NCBI GenBank assembly: GCA_949296915.1 | Contig: CASFPX010000020.1 | Coordinates: forward strand, 1-31,141 | Direction of reading: 5' to 3' | DNA: 31,141 bases | Origin: Onthovicinus sp900555545 | GTDB taxonomy: Bacteria; Bacillota; Clostridia; Oscillospirales; Acutalibacteraceae | Program-made: the position numbers and the translations under genes | Notes under the pieces: generated by a model | What the model was told of the DNA's origin: nothing | Databases searched by the model: none | What the model saw: only the letters and a program-made list of their open reading frames with translations | Shown: piece by piece, positions 7,313-13,417 of the stretch | How the letters are laid out: every line of letters begins with the position of its first letter | Position numbering within the stretch: position 1 is the stretch's first letter

Positions 7313-7353
7313 TATGGGGCAAAGTAAAAATTTTTTTGCCGCCGGGTAAACGA

Positions 7354-7410
7354 AGCGTTGAATTTTGTATCGACAGGCCTTTGAAGATACAAAAAGCTCA
7401 GCGCTTTTTT
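7354..7410 (+). terminator. Terminator-like hairpin in the MATE leader (candidate attenuator)
   Basis: The arm at 7354-7371 (AGCGTTGAATTTTGTATC) pairs with 7386-7405 (GATACAAAAAGCTCAGCGCT) with only small mismatches or bulges, and a run of six T (7405-7410) follows directly. It lies between the promoter and the MATE start. Loop bases GACAG (7372-7376) are complementary to CTGTC (7411-7415) just past the T-run, which could give an alternative fold. Premature termination relieved by a signal is the natural reading; the signal is unknown. Confidence 0.65.
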
Positions 7411-7438
7411 CTGTCTATGAAAGGAAGGCATGTCTCTG

Positions 7439-8803
7439 ATGAAAAAAGCGACGCCATTGCATGAATTTATCAAGTACTCGACCCTGAGCGTGCTCGGGAT
7501 GATCGCCATCTCGTGCTATATCCTCGCCGATACCTTCTTTGTCGCGCAGGGATTGGGCACCAACGGGCTGGCCGCGCTGAACCTGGCGATCCCGGCCTAC
7601 AACTTTATCCACGGCACCGGGCTGATGCTGGGTATGGGCGGCGCGACCAAGTTCTCGATCTACAAGAGCCAGAACGATCACAAAAGCGCCGACGTCCTCT
7701 ACACCAACACACTCTATCTCGGCGCGATATGCTCCGTGCTTTTTATGGCTGTCGGGCTGTTCCTGTCCGGCCAGCTGGCCACACTGCTGGGGGCGGACAG
7801 CGCGGTGTTCGACATGACAAACACCTATCTGAAAGTGCTGCTCCTGTTCTCGCCCGCATTTATCTTAAACGATATTCTGCTCTGCTTTGTTCGCAACGAC
7901 GGCGGCCCGCGGCTGTCCATGATCGCCACCGTGGCCGGAAGTCTGACCAACATCGTGCTGGACTATGTTTTTATCTTTCCCTGCGGGATGGGCATCTTTG
8001 GCGCGGTGCTGGCCACCGGCGTCTCTCCGACGCTTGGCGTCCTGATGATGCTCCCGCACGCGCTGAAAAAATCGGCGGGCTTTCATCCGGTCAAAACGGG
8101 GCTCCGGGCGGAGCACATGAAGACGGATTTTTCTCTGGGATTCCCCTCCCTGCTCGGGCAGGTGTCCTCCGGCATCGTGATGATCGTGTTCAACACCATT
8201 ATCCTGCGGCTGACCGGGAATACCGGCGTGGCCGCATACGGTGTGGTGGCCAACATCTCGCTGGTGGTCACGTCCGTCTATACAGGTATTGCGCAGGGCA
8301 TGCAGCCGCTGGTCAGCCGGGCATACGGCGAACAAAAGCCCAAAGATGCACACCGGTTCTTACGGTATTCCATGATCTTGATGCTGATCCTTTCCGCCGT
8401 CATCTACCTGGTCATTCTCATCTGGGCGAATCCGATTGCCCGGATCTTCAACAGTGAAAACGATATGGCACTTCAGCAGATCGCCGTGGACGGATTAAAG
8501 CTGTATTTCACCTCCGTGGCCTTTGTGGGCTTCAATATCGTTCTCTCGATGTATTTTACCTCCGTGGAGCGGGCGCTTCCGGCACACATTCTCTCCCTGC
8601 TGCGAGGATTTATCCTCATCATTCCACTCGCCTTCCTCCTGGCAGCGATCTGGAAGATGACCGGCGTCTGGCTGGCCTTCCCGCTGACGGAGCTGCTGGT
8701 CGCCCTGCTGGGTGCAGGGCTCTATGTGTTCTATCAGAGGCGGCAAAATCGTCGCACTTTTCAAATGTCATATAGAGTGGCGAATCAGGATTTGGGAGAT
8801 TGA
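7439..8803 (+). CDS. MATE-family multidrug efflux transporter (MepA-like)
   Basis: About 454 residues with roughly 12 hydrophobic segments and no signal peptide; integral inner-membrane Na+/H+-driven exporter of cationic drugs and other organic compounds. Family features include the first helix STLSVLGMIAISCYILADTFFVAQGLG and the duplicated fold, whose second half starts near FSLGFPSLLGQVSSGIV with QGMQPLVSRAYGEQ. The AAGGAAGG site (7421-7428) suits the ATG at 7439 better than the in-frame ATG at 7430. The last 20 or so residues (after FYQRRQNRR) lie where base composition drops, so the 3' end may have been joined to incoming DNA. It is followed after 4 nt by a deaminase gene. The substrate cannot be told from sequence. 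Confidence 0.92.
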   Translation: MKKATPLHEFIKYSTLSVLGMIAISCYILADTFFVAQGLGTNGLAALNLAIPAYNFIHGTGLMLGMGGATKFSIYKSQNDHKSADVLYTNTLYLGAICSVLFMAVGLFLSGQLATLLGADSAVFDMTNTYLKVLLLFSPAFILNDILLCFVRNDGGPRLSMIATVAGSLTNIVLDYVFIFPCGMGIFGAVLATGVSPTLGVLMMLPHALKKSAGFHPVKTGLRAEHMKTDFSLGFPSLLGQVSSGIVMIVFNTIILRLTGNTGVAAYGVVANISLVVTSVYTGIAQGMQPLVSRAYGEQKPKDAHRFLRYSMILMLILSAVIYLVILIWANPIARIFNSENDMALQQIAVDGLKLYFTSVAFVGFNIVLSMYFTSVERALPAHILSLLRGFILIIPLAFLLAAIWKMTGVWLAFPLTELLVALLGAGLYVFYQRRQNRRTFQMSYRVANQDLGD

Positions 8804-8807
8804 AAAT

Positions 8808-9203
8808 ATGAACTTATTTCAAGAAAAAGATTACAAGTTAATAGCAGAAGCCAAAAAAGCAATTCGTCTGAACTACGATCAGGAGCATCACAATCATACC
8901 GTAGGAGCCGCCATACGTTGTAAAAGCGGTAAAATATATGTTGGAGTAAATCTTTATACATTGCATGGGGCTTGTGCGGAGCAAGTGGCAATAGGAACAG
9001 CAATAACTAATGGTGAAAGAGAGTTTGACGCTATCGTTGCAGTTAGAGGAAAAGAGGGCGAGGAAATCATTCCTCCGTGCGGAAACTGTCGCCAAATATT
9101 ACATGATTATATGCCGGATTGTGATGTCATTGTGTCAGTACTGGGAGAACTTAAAAAAATTAAAGCAAGAGAACTTCTGCCTTTTTCCTATTCGGTAGAA
9201 TAA
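8808..9203 (+). CDS. Cytidine deaminase-superfamily protein, blasticidin-S-deaminase-like
   Basis: 131 residues. The zinc site is C56-A-E58 (HGACAEQVAIGTA) with P-C91-G-N-C94 (PPCGNCRQIL), in which Cys replaces the His of the HAE motif. That is the arrangement of tetrameric cytidine deaminases and of blasticidin-S deaminase. Length and the segments YVGVNLYTLHGACAE, CGNCRQIL and ARELLPFSY are close to blasticidin-S deaminase as I remember it. Likely hydrolytic deamination of a cytosine nucleoside or nucleoside antibiotic. A GGGAG ribosome site lies inside the 3' end of the MATE gene and the ATG at 8808 is 4 nt after its stop, so the two are coupled. The gene is visibly AT-richer than the MATE gene. 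An ordinary cytidine deaminase is the main alternative. Confidence 0.85.
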   Translation: MNLFQEKDYKLIAEAKKAIRLNYDQEHHNHTVGAAIRCKSGKIYVGVNLYTLHGACAEQVAIGTAITNGEREFDAIVAVRGKEGEEIIPPCGNCRQILHDYMPDCDVIVSVLGELKKIKARELLPFSYSVE

Positions 9204-9237
9204 CTTCTCATTTATCGGACAGACAGGAGGGATAAGC

Positions 9238-10041
9238 ATGGCTTTGACTATTCAAGAACGACTAAAAGACCTGTGTGTGGAGCGTGGCTTGACGCTGGAA
9301 CAGCTTGCGGAACAGACCCACCTCTCTAAATCTGCGCTGGGCAGCTATGAATCGGACGAGTATAAGGACATCAGCCACTATGCCCTTATCCAGCTGGCGA
9401 AGTTTTACGGCGTGACCGCTGACTATCTGCTGGGATTGACCGAAACAAAAAATCACCCAAACGTCGATCTTGCAGACCTGCGTTTGAGTGATGAATTGAT
9501 TGACCTGTTGAAAAATGGGCGACTTGATACATCCCTGTTCTGCGAGTTAGCCACGCACAGGGATTTTGTGAAACTGCTGGCCGATATAGAAATTTATGTG
9601 AATGGTATCGCCACAGGGCAAATCCAAAATCTGAACGCATGGGTTGATGTGGCAAGGGCGGAAATCATGGAGAAGTACCAGCCGGGGGAGCATGATAAGA
9701 CCGCCTATCTGCTGAACGCAATCCATGTGCAGGAGGGCGAGTATTTCAGCCGCCGGGTACATGACGATATAGACGGTATCATGGCGGACATAAAAGAAGC
9801 CCACAAGGGGCGGGCGGAGAGTGCGCCGGAGAAATCCGTTGCCGCTGAACTGAAAAAGGATTTGGACGAAGTTGCAAATTTCAAAGGGAGCCGTTTGGAA
9901 CAATGGCTTCTGATTTACTGCAAGCAAAACCGCATCCCCTATCACCGCTTGACGGAAGAAGATAAGCAGAGTTTGATACGGATAGCTTCCAAATCGGATT
10001 TTATGAAATCACACATATCACGGAGAGGAAAGAGAAAATGA
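9238..10041 (+). CDS. XRE-family protein of the conjugative-element type
   Basis: 267 residues. The N-terminal Cro/C1 helix-turn-helix (about residues 6-66) reads ERLKDLCVERGLTLEQLAE, SKSALGSYE and YALIQLAKFYGVTADYLLGLTETKNHP. A long alpha-helical C-terminal region follows and ends in a basic tail RRGKRK. I recognise the N-terminus and the closing LTEEDKQSLIRIASKSDFMK as belonging to a regulator widespread in Firmicute conjugative elements; the middle is divergent. AGGAGGG sits 8 nt upstream. Its stop overlaps the start of the acetyltransferase gene (ATGA), so they are one transcript. Likely cytoplasmic DNA-binding protein; its target is unknown. Confidence 0.85.
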   Translation: MALTIQERLKDLCVERGLTLEQLAEQTHLSKSALGSYESDEYKDISHYALIQLAKFYGVTADYLLGLTETKNHPNVDLADLRLSDELIDLLKNGRLDTSLFCELATHRDFVKLLADIEIYVNGIATGQIQNLNAWVDVARAEIMEKYQPGEHDKTAYLLNAIHVQEGEYFSRRVHDDIDGIMADIKEAHKGRAESAPEKSVAAELKKDLDEVANFKGSRLEQWLLIYCKQNRIPYHRLTEEDKQSLIRIASKSDFMKSHISRRGKRK

Positions 10042-10490
10042 AAATACTTGAAGTAACGGACAGGACGCCGGATTTAATCAATCGGTTGCTGGAAGTATGG
10101 GAAGGCTCTGTGCGAGCCACCCACCTATTCTTATCAGACGATGAAATCAAGAATATCAAAGAATATGTCCCGCAGGCGTTGAACGGAATTGCCCATTTGA
10201 TGATTGCGAAAGATGACACGGATTGCCCCGTTGCCTTTATGGGAATTGAGAATGGCACACTGGAAATGCTGTTTATTTCACCAGAGGAAAGAGGAAAAGG
10301 ATTGGGAAAACGCCTAATCCAATATGGGATTGAAAATTATGCCGTAGAGCGGCTGGCAGTTAATGAACAGAACCCGCAGGCTAAAGGATTTTATGAACAC
10401 ATGGGCTTTCATGTTTACAAAAGGACAGACCTCGACGAACAGGGCAATCCTTATCCACTTTTATATATGAGCCTTTCTGATGTGGACTGA
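10038..10490 (+). CDS. GNAT-family N-acetyltransferase, YjaB-like
   Basis: 150 residues. The acetyl-CoA binding motif A is at about 79-93 (FISPEERGKGLGKRLIQYG, with R85-G-K-G-L-G90). Motif B includes VNEQNPQAKGFYEHMGF (108-124). The pattern of EVWEGSVRATHLFLS near the start and LDEQGNPYPLLYMSL at the end matches the E. coli YjaB family. Transfers acetyl from acetyl-CoA to an unknown amine. It starts inside the stop of the preceding XRE gene (ATGA), so expression is coupled. In this mobile context a role in resistance or protein modification is possible but not shown. Confidence 0.85.
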   Translation: MKILEVTDRTPDLINRLLEVWEGSVRATHLFLSDDEIKNIKEYVPQALNGIAHLMIAKDDTDCPVAFMGIENGTLEMLFISPEERGKGLGKRLIQYGIENYAVERLAVNEQNPQAKGFYEHMGFHVYKRTDLDEQGNPYPLLYMSLSDVD

Positions 10491-10511
10491 ATAGCAAAGC
10501 CAGCCGAGCCA

Positions 10512-10556
10512 GTCAACGGTCAAGATAAACGGCGCATTTCATGCGCCGCCGTTGAC
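10512..10556. repeat. Nested inverted-repeat structure
   Basis: Outer arms GTCAACGG (10512-10519) and CCGTTGAC (10549-10556) enclose an inner perfect hairpin, GGCGCAT (10531-10537) with ATGCGCC (10541-10547). There is no T-run. It resembles structured non-coding DNA of mobile elements; role unknown. Confidence 0.6.
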
Positions 10557-10589
10557 AGCCCCGCCCGTCTTTGCTAACGGGTAAATCAA

Positions 10590-10620
10590 GGCGGGAAAGC
10601 CCTAAAATAGCTTTCCCGCC
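10590..10620. terminator. Terminator after the XRE-acetyltransferase operon
   Basis: GGCGGGAAAGC (10590-10600) pairs perfectly with GCTTTCCCGCC (10610-10620) around a 9-nt loop; a T-rich tract follows only loosely (10622-10631). Confidence 0.75.
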
Positions 10621-10694
10621 CATTTCAATTTTGCGAGAAGAAATGCACCAATATTAGAAAGAGATTGGACAAATAGTACACAAGTATAGCTGCA

Positions 10695-11285
10695 CTAAGC
10701 TCCATAAAATTCTGGAAATGTCTTTTTGACAACCGCAGATAAATATTCAACAATAAAATCCATCTGTTTCATACTGTTGTTTGTTGAGGGCCTGAATTTA
10801 ATAATAATTGACAACATACCTGTCAACAGAAATTCTATTTTTATATCATTTTCTTTACATGGAACCAACTTTCCTACACGATAAATTTGCTCTCTAAATG
10901 CATCAATAAAGCACTGAGGGTAGTTGGAACAAAACTTCACATTTTTTTCATACAATAAGGCACATTCTTCAGCCGTCAAAGTTTTACTGAATGGCTCTAT
11001 TTGCGAAAACATAAAAGTGCGGATGAAGGCCTCTGGATTGGAAAATAAATCTGGATATGGATTAAAGCTCAATGCTATTTTTCTGACTGTATCCTCAACC
11101 AATTTATCATATAAATCGAAAATATCTAAGTAATGAAGATAGAAAGTTCCTTTGCTAATTTCTGCTGTTGCTGCTAATTCTGTTACAGTAATTTTATGAA
11201 CCGGCTTCTTTATGATTAACTCCATAAATGCAGTATTGATAGACCGGAGAGTTTTTAGAATTCTCAAATCAGACTTTCTTTCCAT
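10695..11285 (-). CDS. TetR/AcrR-family transcriptional regulator
   Basis: 196 residues. The N-terminal TetR helix-turn-helix lies at about residues 8-55 (LKTLRSINTAFMELIIKKPVHKITVTELAATAEISKGTFYLHYLDIFDLYDKL). The alpha-helical ligand domain that follows resembles the C-terminal domain of TetR regulators seen in Clostridia. I start it at the ATG at 11285, because GGAGGAG lies 7 nt upstream and overlaps the earlier in-frame ATG at 11300. It is AT-rich, unlike the core genome. It faces a 56-residue gene across a 158-bp gap containing an 18-bp palindrome, and so probably represses itself and that gene. The ligand is unknown. Confidence 0.9.
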   Translation of the reverse strand: MERKSDLRILKTLRSINTAFMELIIKKPVHKITVTELAATAEISKGTFYLHYLDIFDLYDKLVEDTVRKIALSFNPYPDLFSNPEAFIRTFMFSQIEPFSKTLTAEECALLYEKNVKFCSNYPQCFIDAFREQIYRVGKLVPCKENDIKIEFLLTGMLSIIIKFRPSTNNSMKQMDFIVEYLSAVVKKTFPEFYGA

Positions 11286-11349
11286 TTTCTTCTCCTCCAT
11301 AATAAACGAATTGCTCTATATGTATATTTATTGTCATATACTAATAGTC

Positions 11350-11367
11350 GTCTATTGAATAATAGAC
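11350..11367. promoter_or_regulatory. TetR-type operator palindrome
   Basis: GTCTATT-GAAT-AATAGAC is a perfect 7-bp inverted repeat with a 4-bp centre, in the gap between the TetR gene and the small protein gene. It overlaps a TTGAAT that could be the -35 of the rightward promoter, with TATAAA at 11376-11381 as a possible -10. Size and place fit a TetR-family operator. Confidence 0.7.
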
Positions 11368-11443
11368 TACCGTATTATAAAATATAACATGATGAAGCTC
11401 ATTATTCAAGCAAAGCTATTCCAGATTTTCTAAGGAGGATACA

Positions 11444-11614
11444 ATGAAAAAATATAAGATTGGCGATTTAGTGTATGCAAAGTTTGGGGAGTGTCCTTTG
11501 GTCGGTACAGTAGTTAGTGTAAATTCTCAACTTGGAAAGTATCTTGTTCGCTTTAGCGCAGTTCAGCAAGATTGGTATTCAGAAGAAGAATTAACTCAAT
11601 ACAAGCAAAAGTAA
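11444..11614 (+). CDS. Small SH3/KOW-like protein, unknown function
   Basis: 56 residues, MKKYKIGDLVYAKFGECPLVGTVV... ending in EEELTQYKQK. A consensus AAGGAGG site lies 7 nt before the ATG. The pattern of short beta strands with IGDLVYAKF, VGTVVSVNS and KYLVRFS suggests a small SH3-like or Tudor-like barrel as in KOW-type proteins; this is an impression from the strand pattern and not a family match. It is divergent from the TetR gene with an operator between, so it is probably induced when TetR lets go. No exporter or enzyme gene follows, so this protein may be the main TetR target. I do not recognise the family. Confidence 0.65.
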   Translation: MKKYKIGDLVYAKFGECPLVGTVVSVNSQLGKYLVRFSAVQQDWYSEEELTQYKQK

Positions 11615-11692
11615 AGCTCCCATTATGTTTCTGCTATAACAGAAGCGGCCAAGCACTTTTGGGGGTTGGCTGTCTTGTCCATCCATTCAGCG

Positions 11693-11761
11693 GGACGGCG
11701 GGCGGCGGTCAAGGCCGGGTGCAAACCCGTTCATTTCAGCCTTGACGGTTGCCCGCTGTCC
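11693..11761. repeat. Long imperfect stem with inner hairpin, candidate single-strand initiation site
   Basis: Arms 11693-11715 and 11739-11761 (23 nt each) pair with one clear mismatch and three positions that would be G-U in RNA. Inside, CGGGT-GCAA-ACCCG (11716-11729) forms a second hairpin. No T-run follows, so it is not an ordinary terminator. Near an oriT, such a structure could be a single-strand origin or primase loading site; this is inference. Confidence 0.5.
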
Positions 11762-11981
11762 TGCTACTTTTCCGGGAATGTGGCCACAACTTCGGGACAT
11801 TTTGTCCACAAGTCGGAGCGTAGGACGAGGGACGGGGCTTTTATATACCTACCGCCGTTCTCTGAAAACAGCCCGATTTTTTGCTCATTCCCATTCGCAG
11901 AAATTCAGCCTATTTTCCTGCCGGAGCAAACGGGGCGCATGAAGCACCGCACCCCGTTTTCCCCGTCAGCCACGCCAGCAG

Positions 11982-12019
11982 GTATAACACACTACACTTT
12001 GCAAGCAAAGTCGTGTGCC
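11982..12019 (-). other. oriT: Orphan MOBV (pMV158)-like oriT
   Basis: On the minus strand a hairpin ACTTTGC-TT-GCAAAGT is followed directly by GTAGTGTGTTATAC. Known: the pMV158 oriT recognised by the MobM relaxase has an ACTTT/AAAGT hairpin followed by TAGTGTG/TTA, cut between G and T. The match in order, spacing and nic sequence is close. Upstream GCACAC also mirrors the flanking repeat. No relaxase gene is in the window. Confidence 0.72.
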
Positions 12020-12042
12020 AAAGGGGGGTGTTGCCCCCTTTG
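12018..12042. repeat. GC-rich hairpin beside the oriT
   Basis: CCAAAGGGGG and CCCCCTTTGG form a perfect 10-bp stem with a 5-6-nt loop (the G-run allows slippage), immediately adjacent to the oriT-like site on the side away from nic. Confidence 0.65.
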
Positions 12043-12054
12043 GAAACCCCCACA

Positions 12055-12105
12055 AGAAAAGGCGGTACGCTACCCCTCCATGGGGCGCATACTGCCTTTT
12101 CTTGT
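12055..12105. repeat. 14-bp inverted repeat with inner hairpin
   Basis: AAGAAAAGGCGGTA (12055-12068) pairs with TACTGCCTTTTCTT (12092-12105), one non-Watson-Crick position. The interior contains CCCC and GGGG that can pair around TCCAT. Confidence 0.6.
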
Positions 12106-12165
12106 TATCCAGCCCTCCGGCTATATCGGTTGAGCAAAAGTCAGCGTGGGATTTGTATGGTATCT

Positions 12166-12294
12166 TTATCTAAGTGATACCCCGGTCTCCCACTTTGAGA
12201 CGGTCTGCCGGGTTACACCAATTTTCTCCCCCAGTTCCTCCTGGGAGAGGCCCTTTTCTTTGCGCATACGCATCAGGTTCTGTGCAAAGTTCAT
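12166..12294 (-). pseudogene. Truncated XRE-family regulator (N-terminal HTH only)
   Basis: A clear start (GAAGGAGGAG ribosome site, 6 nt before the ATG at 12294) and a -10-like TATAAT upstream lead into MNFAQNLMRMRKEKGLSQEEL and VTRQTVSKWETGVSL, then a stop after 42 residues. Intact relatives continue after WETG with the rest of the helix-turn-helix and a C-terminal domain. The break coincides with the edge of the oriT-bearing accessory DNA, so insertion or deletion there most likely cut the gene. A 42-residue product would lack the last helices of the fold and is unlikely to work. Too short to appear in usual ORF searches. Confidence 0.75.
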
Positions 12295-12426
12295 GGTCAC
12301 TCCTCCTTCGCTTTCCCCATTATACCGGATTATGCGTCTAAAAATCTACCAATTCCGGCAGGAAATCTGTCCCGTAAAGATAACATCACGGCAAGATCCC
12401 CTCTAATATGGACTTCCGGAGCGCGA

Positions 12427-13281
12427 TCAATCCCGCTCCTGCGCCAATGGCTTGCCAAACTGTGTAAGCCATCTTCTTTTTTCCGGCCGGCCGATCAGGT
12501 GATAGGTGACATCCGCCTCCGGGTCCGTGATGGGGATAACCGTCCTCCCGGGCGGGACGAGATTTTGCGGATTGGCAAGATCCGTCATAAACGACAGCAA
12601 TGTGGAGGTCCGTACCAGTTCCTGAAACTCAAATTCATCCGTCTGAATCAAAAATCGTGAAGCGGGCATCTTCCTCCGGCACAGATCCGTCCAGAAGCCG
12701 ATCTGATCCCGCAGCAGGCAGTTGTAGCCATTGAGTTGTTCAAACGTCAATTTTCCCTCTGTGGACAGCGGGCTGCCCACAGGCACACAGACAGACAGGA
12801 TTTCTCGGACATAGGGGCGGTCGACAAGCGCATCCTCAGGGCAGTGATATGGCAGGATGCCGATATCACACGCCCCGTCCGCGACATCCGCCAGAATGAC
12901 GTCAATATCCACAATCTTGGTGGAAATCGTATTTTGCGGGTATTTGTGGGAGATGGCCGGCAGCAGCGACCACAGCGGTGCCGGCGCACAGGATTCCACG
13001 TGAATGACCCGTAAACCGTTGTCAAATGCCTGAACCGCACGCACGGCATTCTCCGCGTCAAACAGCAGTTTGCGCGCATATTCCACCGCCTTTTGACCGG
13101 TCTCATTCAGTTCGATCCTGTTTTTTCCGCGGTGGAATAGAGAGACACCAAAGGCATCCTCCACGCGGCGCATGGTACGGGTCAGGGTGGGCTGCGAAAT
13201 ATGGATCCGCTCCGCCGCCCGGGACAGCGTGCCACAGTCTGCAAACGCAACAAACTGCTCCAATTCCACTAAATCCAGCAT
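12427..13281 (-). CDS. LysR-family transcriptional regulator
   Basis: 284 residues. The N-terminal winged helix-turn-helix is at about 3-62 (LVELEQFVAFADCGTLSRAAERIHISQPTLTRTMRRVEDAFGVSLFHR), followed by the linker helix. The periplasmic-binding-protein-like effector domain runs from about 88 to the end. AAAGGAGAG lies 5 nt before the ATG. It is transcribed divergently from the aldo/keto reductase gene, the classic LysR arrangement, so it probably activates that gene when a small-molecule effector binds. It has its own promoter at 13333-13361. The effector is unknown. Confidence 0.93.
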   Translation of the reverse strand: MLDLVELEQFVAFADCGTLSRAAERIHISQPTLTRTMRRVEDAFGVSLFHRGKNRIELNETGQKAVEYARKLLFDAENAVRAVQAFDNGLRVIHVESCAPAPLWSLLPAISHKYPQNTISTKIVDIDVILADVADGACDIGILPYHCPEDALVDRPYVREILSVCVPVGSPLSTEGKLTFEQLNGYNCLLRDQIGFWTDLCRRKMPASRFLIQTDEFEFQELVRTSTLLSFMTDLANPQNLVPPGRTVIPITDPEADVTYHLIGRPEKRRWLTQFGKPLAQERD

Positions 13282-13332
13282 ATGATCTCTCCTTTACTAT
13301 TCATTTTATGAAATATATATTCCGGTTTTGAT

Positions 13333-13361
13333 ATTGTACAATCCCATTATAATGCTGTAAA
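13333..13361 (-). promoter_or_regulatory. Promoter of the LysR gene
   Basis: TTTACA (13361-13356), 17-nt spacer, TACAAT (13338-13333) on the minus strand. It overlaps a plus-strand TATAAT (13348-13353) that can serve as the -10 of the divergent reductase gene, which lacks a good -35, as expected of an activator-dependent promoter. Confidence 0.65.
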
Positions 13362-13384
13362 CTGGTATTTGCAAAGATTATTTT

Positions 13385-13401
13385 ATTTCATATATTGAAA
13401 T
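13385..13401. promoter_or_regulatory. Inverted repeat, candidate LysR binding site
   Basis: ATTTCA-TATAT-TGAAAT is a perfect inverted repeat fitting the T-N11-A rule for LysR boxes, close upstream of the reductase ribosome site. A related TTCATTTTATGAA occurs at 13301-13313. Confidence 0.5.
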
Positions 13402-13417
13402 GTTGGGAGGATCTGTT

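Larger units (their letters stand above)
8760..12165. mobile_element. Accessory patch with conjugative-element genes and orphan oriT
   Basis: From the 3' end of the MATE gene to a truncated XRE gene at 12166, composition and gene content change. The patch holds a deaminase, an XRE protein of a type common in Firmicute ICEs, an acetyltransferase, a TetR with a small protein, and non-coding DNA with a MOBV-like oriT and several large stem-loops. No relaxase, integrase or transposase is present, so this is a remnant or composite scar rather than an intact element. The boundaries are estimates from composition and the broken gene. Confidence 0.55.
11615..12165. other. Non-coding mobile DNA (551 bp) with oriT and stem-loops
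   Basis: No credible gene. Open frames here have no ribosome site and run through the hairpins. The stretch holds a 23-bp imperfect stem with an inner hairpin (11693-11761), short palindromes near 11782-11812, the oriT-like site (11982-12019), a 10-bp GC-rich hairpin next to it and a 14-bp hairpin (12055-12105). The density of stems points to single-strand DNA functions of a transferable element. Confidence 0.6.

Noticed and set aside
7308..7349. Short leader peptide frame before the MATE gene
   Set aside because: Its ATGs (7308 and 7314) lie in or before the predicted transcription start near 7319, so it is probably not transcribed. A TTG frame at 7359 (8 codons) has no good ribosome site.
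11666..12177. Overlapping open frames (155, 66 and 98 codons) in the oriT region
   Set aside because: No ribosome sites, they read through the stem-loops and the oriT, and the translations are low-complexity Pro/Ser/Arg-rich.
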